A stretch of DNA of 64,000 nt from Prolixibacteraceae bacterium (GTDB lineage Bacteria; Bacteroidota; Bacteroidia; Bacteroidales; Prolixibacteraceae). The stretch lies in contig JAIOZY010000014.1 of the NCBI GenBank assembly GCA_021740385.1, positions 18,007 through 82,006 on the forward strand, read 5' to 3'. Positions 52,677-61,781 of this stretch are shown one piece after another. Position numbers and translations under genes: made by a program. Each line of letters opens with the position of its first letter. The first letter of the stretch is position 1. A model generated the notes under the pieces. It saw nothing but the letters and a program-made list of their open reading frames with translations, did not search any database and was not told where the DNA came from.

Positions 52677-54374
52677 TCAATAATAGAAGCGGGCATTGTA
52701 GTCACTAATATTCCCCTTGTTGTCTGAAACTTCAAAATGCAATAAATGTTTTTTCCCTTTTCGTAAAATTTCATCAAAGCGATAGGTTACCATGTCGTTT
52801 TTGGGATCGTATTCAAAAAGGACCCACTCGTTATCAATGCTACCGGTGTATGATTTGATGCCCGACAAATCGTCTTTGATGCGGAAGCGTATGCGGTCTT
52901 TTTCTATAAGTTCCGTTTTCCTTTTGATGCTAAGCGGTTTTATTGCAGGTGGAACGGTATCGGCCACAATGCAAAAAACACCAAAATTGAGTGAACGTGC
53001 CGTAATCCAGCCATCTTCATGTTTACCGCCTGCCGGCGAATAAGTACTGTCGGTGGCATCGAACCGGGCAATGAGTGCTTTTGGCAGCAGTGTTTTGGGC
53101 ACATGGGTTGCTTTCAGCGAAATGGAAAGCGGTTTGTTCAGCGGTGTGTATTCATTATGGATTGTATAAAGGGGCGAAAAGGTATTCATGTTGCCCGGTT
53201 CTTTATCATAAACAAAATCGATGTTGGAGAACAAAGCCCCCTGTTGAATGAAAAGTTTTACTTCGTCGTTCTCGAACCGGTTGTTTTCATCGAACCTAAA
53301 CGTGTTTTTAATTTCATTTTCAGGTGACGGCCGCTTTTTTCCCTGTACATTAAAAATTACCTCAGAAGCATTTCCCGACACATCCCACATTACAATTTTC
53401 ACTTCGTGCAATTTGTTATCAGAAAAATCGTAGCCCCGGGCGAACCTGCGGTTGTTGTATATGGCCAGCTTGTTGCCGGGCTCAACAAACGTTTTGTGTA
53501 CCTGAATATCGTTTCGTTTGTAGGCTTCGTAATCAATGTGGCTGTTCATGCTGCGCATGGTTGAATAATCGAGCTCATCGAGAACGAACGAAAAGGCTGT
53601 TTCTCCGTCAATGATCAATTCGAGTTTGTAAATGCCGCATTTGCTCCAGCTGCCGTCTAAGTAATCAATGGCATCGACTCCAAAACCAAGCCTTCCATAG
53701 CCTTCAATGCAATTTTTGCCTTTTAGCCTGTAAGCGCCATCGTAAAAAACCAGGTTGAAACGTTTTTTCGAAAATTCACCCTCAACATGGCCCTCGTCCG
53801 ACAGGGGGTAAACAAACAAATTTTCGGTTACAGGTTTGCGGGTGTCGGTAATGCGGTAGTTGAGAAGAAGGGGATTTACCGGGTGTTCGGTTTCGGTTTT
53901 TCGTATTTCGAAATGCAAATGCGGGCCGGCCGAGCTGCCGCTGTTACCCGAAAAACCAACGCGTTCGCCCTTCTTAAGCCTGAATTGTTCTTTCTGAGGA
54001 AAGAGGTTCACTTTAAAGCTTTTATGTCTGTATTGTGCATCACGTACCCATTTTTCAATTTCGGGCGTAAAAGCATCGAGGTGGGCATACACCGAGGTAT
54101 AACCGTTGGGGTGGTTTACATACAATGCCTTTCCGTAACCTCCCGGGGAAACGGCAACACGTGAAACAAAGCCCGCTTCAATTACCGAAACAGGCAGTCC
54201 TTTTTTGCTGAAGGTTTTAATATCGATGCCCGCGTGAAAATGGCCTCCCCTGAGTTCACCAAAATTCCCGTTCAATACAATCGGGATGTTCACGGGCGAA
54301 ACAAATTCGATACTTTGTGCCCATGAAAAAAGGGGTAAAATTACCGGTAATATAATGATAAAAAACCGTTTCAT
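52677..54374 (-). CDS. M23 peptidase (LytM domain)
   Basis: A 565-residue exported protein with signal MKRFFIIILPVILPLFSWAQ. The LytM domain (about 35-165) carries the zinc ligands in GGHFHAGIDIKTFS (HxxxD) and SAGPHLHFEIRKT (HxH). The C-terminal 380 residues are beta-sandwich-like and not recognised. It would cut peptidoglycan cross-links or act as an amidase activator. Convergent with the HAD gene (6 bp) and divergent from the zapA unit. Confidence 0.9.
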   Translation of the reverse strand: MKRFFIIILPVILPLFSWAQSIEFVSPVNIPIVLNGNFGELRGGHFHAGIDIKTFSKKGLPVSVIEAGFVSRVAVSPGGYGKALYVNHPNGYTSVYAHLDAFTPEIEKWVRDAQYRHKSFKVNLFPQKEQFRLKKGERVGFSGNSGSSAGPHLHFEIRKTETEHPVNPLLLNYRITDTRKPVTENLFVYPLSDEGHVEGEFSKKRFNLVFYDGAYRLKGKNCIEGYGRLGFGVDAIDYLDGSWSKCGIYKLELIIDGETAFSFVLDELDYSTMRSMNSHIDYEAYKRNDIQVHKTFVEPGNKLAIYNNRRFARGYDFSDNKLHEVKIVMWDVSGNASEVIFNVQGKKRPSPENEIKNTFRFDENNRFENDEVKLFIQQGALFSNIDFVYDKEPGNMNTFSPLYTIHNEYTPLNKPLSISLKATHVPKTLLPKALIARFDATDSTYSPAGGKHEDGWITARSLNFGVFCIVADTVPPAIKPLSIKRKTELIEKDRIRFRIKDDLSGIKSYTGSIDNEWVLFEYDPKNDMVTYRFDEILRKGKKHLLHFEVSDNKGNISDYNARFYY

Positions 54375-54462
54375 CCGCTAAGCTTAACTTTGAGGACAGC
54401 GAAAATAATATTTCTTTTTCCAAATCCAACTTACAAAATGTTTTTCAATTTGTTAAAAATGT

Positions 54463-54470
54463 TATTTTTG
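54463..54470 (+). promoter_or_regulatory. -7 element of the coiled-coil/zapA unit
   Basis: TATTTTTG, full match to TAnnTTTG, 18 bp before the ATG at 54489. It shows that the longer reading from 54390 is not used. Confidence 0.65.
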
Positions 54471-54488
54471 TGCAGAAATCGTCCTGAA

Positions 54489-54782
54489 ATGACAGAAAAA
54501 GATCAACTCCTGATTGATGAACTAAAAGTCAACATCAGGCGTTTATTTAAAAACCTTGAAGAAGTTAAGCAGGAACTTGAAAAATCGCAGGATAAATACA
54601 AGAACCTGGAGATGGAGTTCGATGCTTACAGGGAGGAATATGAGTCATTAAAAAAACGGTACGAGACATTAAAAGTTGCAAAGGCTTTGGCCGGAGGCGA
54701 TCCTGGTAATCAGGCGGCAAAGCAAAAAGTTAACAAAATTATTCGTGAAGTTGATAAATGCATTGCACTTTTAAATCGATAA
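54489..54782 (+). CDS. Small coiled-coil protein preceding zapA
   Basis: A 97-residue protein that is almost entirely coiled coil (LLIDELKVNIRRLFKNLEEV to about residue 65) with a short C-terminal KVNKIIREVDKCIALL helix. This gene is regularly found just upstream of zapA in Bacteroidota. It is reminiscent of ZapB-like or FtsB-like helical division factors, but homology is not established. It is 10 bp from zapA, so a shared role at the Z-ring is likely (inference). Confidence 0.75.
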   Translation: MTEKDQLLIDELKVNIRRLFKNLEEVKQELEKSQDKYKNLEMEFDAYREEYESLKKRYETLKVAKALAGGDPGNQAAKQKVNKIIREVDKCIALLNR

Positions 54783-54792
54783 CCTGTTTAAG

Positions 54793-55083
54793 ATGGATGA
54801 ATTTTTATCGATAAATATTACGATCGCCGACAGGCGATATCCGATGAGGATAAAACGTAGTGAAGAAGAAAAGATACGTAAGGCCGCTAAAATAATTAAC
54901 GAGCGGATTTTACAATATCAGGATAGGTATTCAGGAAAAGACGTTCAGGATTTTTTGGCCATGGCATCGTTGCAGTTTGTTCTGCAAACGCTCGAAACCA
55001 TTGAAAAATCGGATGTTGAGCCGGTATTAAAACAACTGGAAAACATCAACAACGAAATTAACCTTTACCTGTCGGAAAAATAG
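54793..55083 (+). CDS. zapA: Cell division protein ZapA
   Basis: A 96-residue ZapA. It opens ITIADRRYPMRIKRSEEEKI, the beta-strand/helix head that binds FtsZ, followed by AKIINERILQYQDRYSG and the dimer coiled coil LQFVLQTLETIEKSDVE. It cross-links FtsZ protofilaments. It is followed by a hairpin and the RNase Y gene, a gene order common in this phylum. Confidence 0.9.
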   Translation: MDEFLSINITIADRRYPMRIKRSEEEKIRKAAKIINERILQYQDRYSGKDVQDFLAMASLQFVLQTLETIEKSDVEPVLKQLENINNEINLYLSEK

Positions 55084-55112
55084 CGTTCTAAGAAATACAA
55101 AATATATAATCG

Positions 55113-55172
55113 CCGTATTCTGGTTTGCATCATTTTTTTTGTAAAGGAAGCATACCGGAATGCGGTATTTTT
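55113..55172 (+). terminator. Hairpin with U-tract between zapA and rny
   Basis: CCGTATTCTGGT (55113-55124) pairs with ACCGGAATGCGG (55154-55165), twelve pairs with two G-U wobbles, across a 29-nt loop, followed by TATTTTTTT. It is probably a terminator or attenuator; with only 27 bp left before rny, read-through or a promoter inside the loop would be needed for rny. Confidence 0.6.
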
Positions 55173-55198
55173 TTAATTAATCATTTAAACGTTACACA

Positions 55199-56749
55199 AT
55201 GGAATATTTGCTATATATTATTGCATTTGCCTTGGGTTTCCCGGTCTCCTATTTTATATGGGACAAAGCACTAAAGCGCAAGAAAAACAAGATGATGAAG
55301 GAGGCTGAGATTGAATCAGAGGTGATAAAAAAGGACAAGATCCTTCAGGCCAAAGAAAAATTTCTCCAGCTAAAATCGGAACACGAAAAGTACATTGCTG
55401 AAAAAACCAAAAGGCTGGGCGAAGCCGAAAGCAGGCACAAACAACGCGAAACTGCTATTAACCAGCGAAAAGAAGAGCTAAACAGGCAGGTAAAAAACTT
55501 CGAAATTGAGCGGAAAGAGGTTGAAGTAATCCGCGAAAACCTCGGACACCAGCTCGAGCTTGTGGAGCAACGTACCGAAGAGGTGGAAAAAATGCACCGC
55601 CAACAGGTTGAGCAACTTGAAACCATTTCGGGCTATTCAGCCGAAGAGGCCAAAGCACAAATGGTGGAATCGCTTAAGAATGAAGCGAAAACTGAAGCCA
55701 TGGCCTACATTCAGGAAATCATGGATGAAGCCAAACTGAATGCCAACAAAGAGGCCAAAAAGATCATTGTTAAATCGATACAACGTGTATCATCCGAAAC
55801 GGCCATCGAAAACGCCGTGACCATTTTCAATATTGAAAACGATGAAATCAAAGGCCGCATTATCGGGCGCGAGGGCCGCAACATACGTGCACTCGAAGCA
55901 GCCACCGGCGTTGAGATCATTGTTGACGATACCCCGGAAGCCATCGTCCTTTCAGCATTCGACCCGGTACGCCGCGAAATTGCACGACTTGCACTGCACC
56001 AGCTTGTAACCGACGGGCGTATTCACCCGGCACGCATTGAAGAGGTGGTGAACAAGGTGAGTAAACAAATTGAGGAAGAGGTGATTGAAACCGGTAAGCG
56101 CACCTGTATCGACCTGGGTATTCACGGCATGCACCCCGAGTTGGTGAGGCTGGTCGGTAAAATGAAGTACCGCTCATCGTACGGTCAAAACCTGCTGCAA
56201 CACTCACGCGAAACAGCCAACCTTTGCGCCATTATGGCTTCCGAACTGGGCCTCAATTCGAAAAAAGCCCGCCGTGCCGGATTACTGCACGACATTGGCA
56301 AGGTGCCCGATGACGAGCCGGAATTGCCGCACGCTGTACTAGGCATGAAACTGGCCGAAAAATACAAGGAAAAACCCGACATTTGCAACGCCATTGGTTC
56401 GCACCACGAAGAGGTGGAAATGCAAACGTTGCTGGCACCCATCGTGCAGGTTTGCGATGCCATTTCGGGCGCAAGACCGGGCGCACGCCGCGAAGCCGTC
56501 GAATCGTATATCAAACGGTTGAAAGAGCTTGAAAACCTCGCCCTTTCGTACCCTGGCGTGACAAAAACCTATGCCATCCAGGCAGGACGTGAATTGCGGG
56601 TTATTGTTGGCAGCGAAAAAATTTCCGACTCTGATTCGGAACAACTTTCGTACGATATTGCCAAGAAAATTCAGGATGAAATGACTTATCCAGGACAGGT
56701 AAAAATTACCGTTATCCGTGAAACACGCGCGGTAAGTTACGCGAAGTAG
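55199..56749 (+). CDS. rny: Ribonuclease Y
   Basis: A 516-residue endoribonuclease, normal length. N-terminal membrane anchor (2-20), long coiled coil (about 30-190), KH domain ([20 protein letters not shown]), HD domain with metal ligands in [15 protein letters not shown] and [20 protein letters not shown], and a C-terminal domain ending [12 protein letters not shown]. It initiates mRNA decay at the inner face of the membrane. A strong terminator follows at 56774. Confidence 0.97.
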   Translation: MEYLLYIIAFALGFPVSYFIWDKALKRKKNKMMKEAEIESEVIKKDKILQAKEKFLQLKSEHEKYIAEKTKRLGEAESRHKQRETAINQRKEELNRQVKNFEIERKEVEVIRENLGHQLELVEQRTEEVEKMHRQQVEQLETISGYSAEEAKAQMVESLKNEAKTEAMAYIQEIMDEAKLNANKEAKKIIVKSIQRVSSETAIENAVTIFNIENDEIKGRIIGREGRNIRALEAATGVEIIVDDTPEAIVLSAFDPVRREIARLALHQLVTDGRIHPARIEEVVNKVSKQIEEEVIETGKRTCIDLGIHGMHPELVRLVGKMKYRSSYGQNLLQHSRETANLCAIMASELGLNSKKARRAGLLHDIGKVPDDEPELPHAVLGMKLAEKYKEKPDICNAIGSHHEEVEMQTLLAPIVQVCDAISGARPGARREAVESYIKRLKELENLALSYPGVTKTYAIQAGRELRVIVGSEKISDSDSEQLSYDIAKKIQDEMTYPGQVKITVIRETRAVSYAK

Positions 56750-56773
56750 TTTTTCATATAACAAAATATTTCG

Positions 56774-56803
56774 GGGACTGTTGAAAGACAGTCCCTTTTT
56801 TTT
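56774..56803 (+). terminator. Terminator of rny
   Basis: GGGACTGT (56774-56781), loop TGAAAG, ACAGTCCC (56788-56795), then eight T. Confidence 0.92.
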
Positions 56804-56917
56804 AAAAACTTGTTATTGTAACGCACTCACAAAAAACGAATCAAATTAACTTCATAGGGGAGACAACAAATTTCAGAGATCAATTTAAAATGTATAGGGA
56901 AAATTATTCCGAAGGAA

Positions 56918-57161
56918 TTAAACAACAATAGCTCCGGGTGCTAACCCGGTGGACGATGGAATTGAATACCCAAAAAGAACCCCGATTAGGGGTTCAATCA
57001 TTTCGGGAGGAATTTATAGAACTCCTTAACGAACATGGAATTGAATTTGATGAACGGTATCTGATTTAAATATGTTTAAATAGTTGAACCCTGTTCAGGG
57101 TTCATTTGTAAGCTATTTCACATTGTTTCCGCAAGTTGCACTTACGGCTATTGTTGTTTAA
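56918..57161. mobile_element. REPIN-like element with 15-bp terminal inverted repeats
   Basis: TTAAACAACAATAGC at 56918-56932 and its exact reverse complement GCTATTGTTGTTTAA at 57147-57161 bound 244 bp. Inside are three short perfect hairpins: CCGGGTgctaACCCGG (56934-56949), GAACCCCgattaGGGGTTC (56977-56995) and TGAACCCTGttCAGGGTTCA (57085-57104). The 37-codon transposase tail lies between the first and third. This is the design of REP/RAYT elements, whose hairpins are mobilised by a Y1 transposase. The element has no functional transposase. The remaining bases to 57419 show only debris. Confidence 0.65.
56956..57069 (+). pseudogene. C-terminal remnant of a REP-associated (Y1/IS200-like) transposase
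   Basis: Thirty-seven codons ending SFREEFIELLNEHGIEFDER then YLI. That pattern is the typical tail of Bacteroidota Y1 transposases (SFKEEhhEhLxxhGIEYDERYL). The catalytic HUH and Tyr regions are missing and an in-frame TAG lies 24 bp upstream, so it is a remnant. Confidence 0.6.
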
Positions 57162-57419
57162 CCCTTCGGGTATTCACTTCTGATTGTTAAAATTCTAATC
57201 ATATCAATTTAGTTTAATTCCCCCAACTTTTAAATTTGATCCCAAAAAACGTGCTTGCGCCACTATTAAAGCCTCAGGCAACATGTGGTTTGTGTGGTGA
57301 TCATTAAAAAAAACATCTGTGTAACTTGTCAGACAACCGGCGGATCCGTGTGCATCCGTGGACAAAAAAACTTTGCCGAAGGCAAAAAAAAGAAAGGTCC
57401 ACAGATAAAACAGATACGT

Positions 57420-57427
57420 TATCTTTG
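57420..57427 (+). promoter_or_regulatory. -7 element of the SDR gene at 57444
   Basis: TATCTTTG, 16 bp before the ATG. It rules out the longer frame from 57285 and implies a leader of about 10 nt. Confidence 0.68.
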
Positions 57428-57443
57428 TACAAATTTGACAACC

Positions 57444-58247
57444 ATGAACAACAAAGTCGTAATCATAACCGGCGCATCATCGGGTATTGGCGAAGCACTG
57501 GCCCGGAAATTTCACCAAGAGGGTTCGAAGCTGGTTTTGGCTGCCCGCTCGCTTGATAAATTACATGCACTTGAAAACGAGTTGGGTGAAGATGTGCTGA
57601 GCGTTAAAGCCGACGTATCGGTTGAAGCGGATTGCAAACGGATAATTGATGCTGCCATAGAACGCTTCGGGCAGGTTGATGTGCTGGTAAACAATGCCGG
57701 CATTTCCATGCGGGCTGCATTCGACCAATGCGAAATTCCCGTGTTAAAACGCCTGATGGATGTTAACTTCTGGGGAACGGTGTATTGTACCCGGTATGCC
57801 CTGCCACACATACTTAAAAGCAACGGATCGGTAGTTGGTATTATATCCATTGCCGGGCACATTGGCCTGCCGGGCCGCACAGGCTACTCGGCCTCAAAAT
57901 ATGCCATGCGCGGTTTCCTCGATGCTTTGCGTACCGAATACCTCGGCCAAAAATTGCACGTGTTGGTTGCTGCACCCGGTTTTGTGGCTTCTAACGTGAG
58001 GGAGAACGCCTTAACAGCCTCGGGCAAAGCACAGGGCAAAACCCCGCGTAACGAAGACAAAATGATGACGGCTGAAAAATGCGCTGCAATCATTTACAAA
58101 GCGGTGAAAAAACGCAAACGGGAAATCGTTTTAACTTTTTATGAAGGAAAACTTGCGGTTTTTCTCAATAAATGGCTTCCCCGCCTGGTTGAAAAGGAAA
58201 ATTACAAGATGATGAAAAAAGAACCCGGGAACCCCCTGGGAAAATGA
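57444..58247 (+). CDS. SDR-family oxidoreductase (DHRS7-like)
   Basis: A 267-residue short-chain dehydrogenase. VIITGASSGIGEALARKF is the nucleotide-binding motif, NNAGISM the NAG motif, ISIAGHIGLPGRTGYSASKYA holds the catalytic Ser and YxxxK, and VLVAAPGFVASNVREN follows. The C-terminal part with KKRKREIVLTFYEGKLAVFL and basic residues is like the DHRS7/DltE-type SDRs that act on lipids or retinoid-like substrates. Substrate unknown. The stop codon lies one base before the dispersed repeat copy B, so the 3' untranslated region is repeat sequence. Confidence 0.88.
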   Translation: MNNKVVIITGASSGIGEALARKFHQEGSKLVLAARSLDKLHALENELGEDVLSVKADVSVEADCKRIIDAAIERFGQVDVLVNNAGISMRAAFDQCEIPVLKRLMDVNFWGTVYCTRYALPHILKSNGSVVGIISIAGHIGLPGRTGYSASKYAMRGFLDALRTEYLGQKLHVLVAAPGFVASNVRENALTASGKAQGKTPRNEDKMMTAEKCAAIIYKAVKKRKREIVLTFYEGKLAVFLNKWLPRLVEKENYKMMKKEPGNPLGK

Positions 58248-58248
58248 T

Positions 58249-58430
58249 GGATCAAGTGAACTTTCTGGTGGGACGTATTTTTTCCATCGAGAGATTTTCA
58301 TCGCAGGAGGCTAAGGCTAAGGTTGAGGTTGAGGTTGAGGTTGAGGTTGAGGTTGAGGTTGAGGTTGAGGTTTCCCGCTTCGCGGGAGTTCTCCTTCGTC
58401 GCAGAAGGTTGAGATGGAAAGATGAATTGT
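58249..58430 (+). repeat. Dispersed repeat, copy B, with expanded GGTTGA tract
   Basis: Same boundaries as copy A (GGATCAAGTGAACTTTCTGG to GATGGAAAGATGAATTGT). Its hexamer tract at 58309-58368 is GGCTAA x2 then GGTTGA x8, against GGTTGA x3 in copy A. The TCCCGCTTCGCGGGA hairpin occurs once. It starts immediately after the SDR stop. 58431-58561 contains no gene; TGTCCGGTAAAAATT is at its right end. Confidence 0.9.
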
Positions 58431-58546
58431 TCCGAAATGGTGGCTGATCCGGTGCCGATAATGAACAATTGTTTAAAGATGAATGCAGTTAATTGCAATA
58501 GAAGGCGGTTGTTTTTTAACCTGAACTATTCATAAATTTTCATTGT

Positions 58547-58561
58547 TGTCCGGTAAAAATT
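58547..58561. repeat. 15-bp repeat TGTCCGGTAAAAATT, first copy
   Basis: An identical 15-mer in the same orientation is at 61887-61901. The two copies flank the LysE and TonB-receptor genes. The sequence looks like the end of an IS4-type insertion sequence, but no transposase or full inverted repeat is present. Confidence 0.5.
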
Positions 58562-59203
58562 TTAAATAGTTGGATTGCCCGTAATCAACACAACAATTAT
58601 TGAAATAATCACCAGCAGCATGATCAACGATCCCGATATTTTGTTGATCCACCACAAAATCCGCAGGTTAAATTTGTGCCTGAAAAAATTAAGGGTTGTT
58701 GTAAGGATAAGCCACCATGTAGAGGCTCCCAGGAAGAATGCCGGCAGGAATGACAAAGGCTGTGCCGGATCGTGAATATCGAGCACCAGTTTGGTACCGG
58801 CAAATATGCCTATGTAACCAAGCACCACCAAGGGGTTCGATAAAGCAACCAAAACAGCGGTAACAAAACACTGCAAAGGATTTGAACCGCGTTGTTTGTA
58901 CCTGCGCAGGGCATTGGCCGGGTGTGACAGAAAAATACTTAACCCCAGTAATAACAGGATAAAAGCACCGATGAACTGGATTACCGATTGGTGCTGGCGC
59001 AGGAATGTGATGATGAACGATAAACTAAAGGCTGCAATTAAAGCCCAAAAAGTATCGGTAAGGGCAACGCCAAGCCCCGAATAGAACCCCGACTTAAAAT
59101 TGCGGTTGGCAGTACGCTGAATAACCAGTATGCCTAACGGGCCTACGGGCAACGAAACCAAAAACCCTGTTAAAAAGCCTTTTAAGAAAAGATCAAAAAC
59201 CAT
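58562..59203 (-). CDS. LysE-family exporter
   Basis: A 213-residue membrane protein with six helices. GFLTGFLVSLPVGPLGILVIQRTANRN is the family signature in helix 1 (PxGP), followed by GFYSGLGVALTDTFWALIAAF. NPLQCFVTAVLVALSNPLVVLGYIG is the second conserved block. LysE transporters export amino acids or related compounds. The ATG at 59203 is chosen because the -7 element TATCTTTG lies at 59226-59219; the longer frame starts with TTG at 59221, inside the promoter. Confidence 0.88.
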   Translation of the reverse strand: MVFDLFLKGFLTGFLVSLPVGPLGILVIQRTANRNFKSGFYSGLGVALTDTFWALIAAFSLSFIITFLRQHQSVIQFIGAFILLLLGLSIFLSHPANALRRYKQRGSNPLQCFVTAVLVALSNPLVVLGYIGIFAGTKLVLDIHDPAQPLSFLPAFFLGASTWWLILTTTLNFFRHKFNLRILWWINKISGSLIMLLVIISIIVVLITGNPTI

Positions 59204-59218
59204 CACACCATTTTTGGC

Positions 59219-59226
59219 CAAAGATA
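59219..59226 (-). promoter_or_regulatory. -7 element of the LysE gene
   Basis: On the minus strand TATCTTTG (59226-59219), 15 bp before the ATG at 59203. Confidence 0.65.
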
Positions 59227-59349
59227 AGTTTTCGTTTCTTTTGTGTGAAATGAAAAAAATTAAAAAACATTAATGGTGCCAAAATTTATACTTTTTTTCA
59301 TCCCTCAACAATTCCTGTCCATTCAATTCGTTTATTTTCGATGAAGTAT

Positions 59350-59357
59350 TACTTTTG
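59350..59357 (+). promoter_or_regulatory. -7 element of the TonB-dependent receptor
   Basis: TACTTTTG, full match to TAnnTTTG. Only 6 nt (CAGCGC) separate it from the ATG at 59364, so the transcript would be leaderless or nearly so. Confidence 0.6.
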
Positions 59358-59363
59358 CAGCGC

Positions 59364-61781
59364 ATGAAAAAAGTTTTTCAATTTTTCCTGTTATTTATCG
59401 GTATTGCCTTTTCGTTTAGCGCGGTAGCCCAAAATTCCAACGCTACGTTGTTTGGTGTTGTTACCGACGATAAGGGGAAGGTGATTGATATGATAAACGT
59501 TTCGCTCAAGAACTACCCGTTTGGAACATCGACCAATCCCGACGGGGAATATTTACTGCGCATCCCCTCGGGAAGGGACATTACCGTTGTTTTTTCGAGT
59601 ATCGGTTACGAGATGGTTGAAAAGCCCATGAATGTTGAATCGGAGGCATCGATTGAACTGAACGTGCAACTAACACCCAAATCGGAGCAAATTGACGAAG
59701 TGGTCATTTCGCAACAGCGGCAATCATCGGGAAACATTGTGCGCATTAATCCCCGCTCAACCAGTGTGATGCCCGATGTGGGCATGGGCAGTGTTGAAGG
59801 CATTATTAAAACCCTGCCCGGTGTAAATGCCAGCAACGAGCTGAGCAGCCAGTACTCCGTACGGGGCGGGAGTTTCGACGAAAACCTGGTGTACGTGAAC
59901 GGCATCGAAGTTTACCGCCCTTACCTGATCCGCTCGGGGCAACAGGAAGGCCTCAGCTTCGTCAATTCCGACATGGTCTCGTCCATCGAGTTTTCAGCCG
60001 GTGGTTTTGAAGCTAAATACGGCGATAAAATGTCGTCGGTACTCGATATTAAATACAACCGGCCTTCCGCGTTCAGCGCCTCGGCCGATGTAAGCCTGCT
60101 GGGGGCCCGGGCACACGTTGAGAACATCAGCAAAAACAAACGCTTTACCTACAACGTTGGCGCCCGCTATAAAACCTTTAGCTACCTGCTGGGAACCCTT
60201 GAAGAAAAGGGGGAATACAGCCCCACATTTGTCGATTTGCAGGGCTATTTCACATACGCCCTTTCCGATAAATGGGACCTGGGCTTTTTGGGTACGGGTT
60301 CGTATAACAATTACCAGTTTGTCCCCGAATCGCGGAGGTCGAAAAGCGGTATTTTTAACGATCAGCAAAGCCTGGAAGTGTATTACGATGGGCAGGAAAT
60401 TGACCGTTACCAGACCTACACCGGCGCTTTGTTCGTCGATTTTAAGCCATCGAAATATGCCCAGCTGCGCTTTACCGCTTCGGCATATTCAACGTCCGAA
60501 GCCGAAACGTATGACATTATTGGCTACTACCTTTTTAACGAGGTTGGCAACGAAGGCACCGAAGATCAAACCGACAGCATTATGAACCTCGGCATTGGCA
60601 CGTATCACGAACACGGGCGCAATTACATGACGGCTACAGTTGCCGGATTTGAACACCGGGGGAATGTTAAAGCGGGCAACCATTTTTTGCAGTGGGGTGT
60701 AAATTTTAAATATGAAATGGTACACGACCAGATGAAAGAGTGGGAAATGCGCGACTCGGCCGGGTACTCGTTGCCTTATTCCGATACCGAAACAGCTGTT
60801 TATTACCTCGCGAAAACCGATTATGACCACGAACAACAACGCTACACGGCATTTTTACAGGATACCTGGTCGGTGCCTACCGGAATCGGGTTTCTCGTGT
60901 TTAATGCCGGCGTTCGCTCGCATTACTGGACCTATACCGATCATCTGACCATCAGCCCGCGTTTTTCGGCATCGTTGCGCACGGGGCTTAAAAACAACAT
61001 CATCGCGCGCATGTCGTTCGGGTGGTACCACCAGCCGCCGTTTTACCGCGAAATAAAAGACCTGTACGGCAACATAAACCCCGATATTCAAACACCACGG
61101 TCGATTCAGGTGGTGGCCGGCGCCGACTATTCATTCATGAGCTGGGGGCGCCCGTTCCGGTTAACCGCCGATGCTTACTATAAATCGCTGAAAGACCTGA
61201 TCCCGTACCAGTACGAAAACGTGCGCGTGCGGTACCTTTCGAACGAAATATCGGACGGGTATGCCTACGGGATTGACCTGAAACTGAACGGTGAATTTGT
61301 AAGCGGCACACAGTCGTGGATGAGCCTTTCGCTGATGGACACGAAGGAAGACATTGTTGGCGATGGCCATGGGTACATACCCCGGCCCTCGGACCAGCGT
61401 TTTAAATTCAGCATGTTTTTCCAGGATTACCTGCCCGGCCTGCCCGCCTATCAAATGCACCTTACCGGCCATTTCATTACCGGCATGCCTTTTGGAATGC
61501 CCCGCACACCACGCTATACGCACACGGGCCGTATTGAATCGTACAAACGTGTCGATATTGGTTTTATGCGCTCGCTGGTAAGCAACGGGAAAAACCTCAC
61601 CAACTGGGCCTTTCTCAATAAATTCAACGAGTGCAGTGTAAGCATCGAGGTTTTCAATATACTCGATGTGCAGAATGTCTCTTCGTACACCTTTATTGCC
61701 GATTACGAAAAAAATTACCACGCTGTGCCCAACCGGCTCACCGGGCGGCTTTTCAACCTGAAAATATCGGCCGGATTTTGA
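59364..61781 (+). CDS. TonB-dependent receptor with carboxypeptidase-like N-domain
   Basis: An 805-residue outer-membrane receptor. Signal peptide MKKVFQFFLLFIGIAFSFSAVAQ; carboxypeptidase D regulatory-like domain (about 30-110, LFGVVTDDKGKVIDMINVSL); plug domain (about 115-225, SVRGGSFDENLVYVNGIEVY); beta-barrel to the C-terminal Phe (ISAGF). TonB box not obvious. There is no SusD partner, so it is not a SusC glycan importer; metal, cofactor or peptide uptake is more likely. The true start is ATG 59364, since the frame from 59355 begins with a TTG in the promoter. Confidence 0.92.
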   Translation: MKKVFQFFLLFIGIAFSFSAVAQNSNATLFGVVTDDKGKVIDMINVSLKNYPFGTSTNPDGEYLLRIPSGRDITVVFSSIGYEMVEKPMNVESEASIELNVQLTPKSEQIDEVVISQQRQSSGNIVRINPRSTSVMPDVGMGSVEGIIKTLPGVNASNELSSQYSVRGGSFDENLVYVNGIEVYRPYLIRSGQQEGLSFVNSDMVSSIEFSAGGFEAKYGDKMSSVLDIKYNRPSAFSASADVSLLGARAHVENISKNKRFTYNVGARYKTFSYLLGTLEEKGEYSPTFVDLQGYFTYALSDKWDLGFLGTGSYNNYQFVPESRRSKSGIFNDQQSLEVYYDGQEIDRYQTYTGALFVDFKPSKYAQLRFTASAYSTSEAETYDIIGYYLFNEVGNEGTEDQTDSIMNLGIGTYHEHGRNYMTATVAGFEHRGNVKAGNHFLQWGVNFKYEMVHDQMKEWEMRDSAGYSLPYSDTETAVYYLAKTDYDHEQQRYTAFLQDTWSVPTGIGFLVFNAGVRSHYWTYTDHLTISPRFSASLRTGLKNNIIARMSFGWYHQPPFYREIKDLYGNINPDIQTPRSIQVVAGADYSFMSWGRPFRLTADAYYKSLKDLIPYQYENVRVRYLSNEISDGYAYGIDLKLNGEFVSGTQSWMSLSLMDTKEDIVGDGHGYIPRPSDQRFKFSMFFQDYLPGLPAYQMHLTGHFITGMPFGMPRTPRYTHTGRIESYKRVDIGFMRSLVSNGKNLTNWAFLNKFNECSVSIEVFNILDVQNVSSYTFIADYEKNYHAVPNRLTGRLFNLKISAGF

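Noticed and set aside
55084..55198. 6S RNA gene after zapA
   Set aside because: The gap is about 115 nt, too short for a 6S RNA, and the large internal-bulge rod is not seen.
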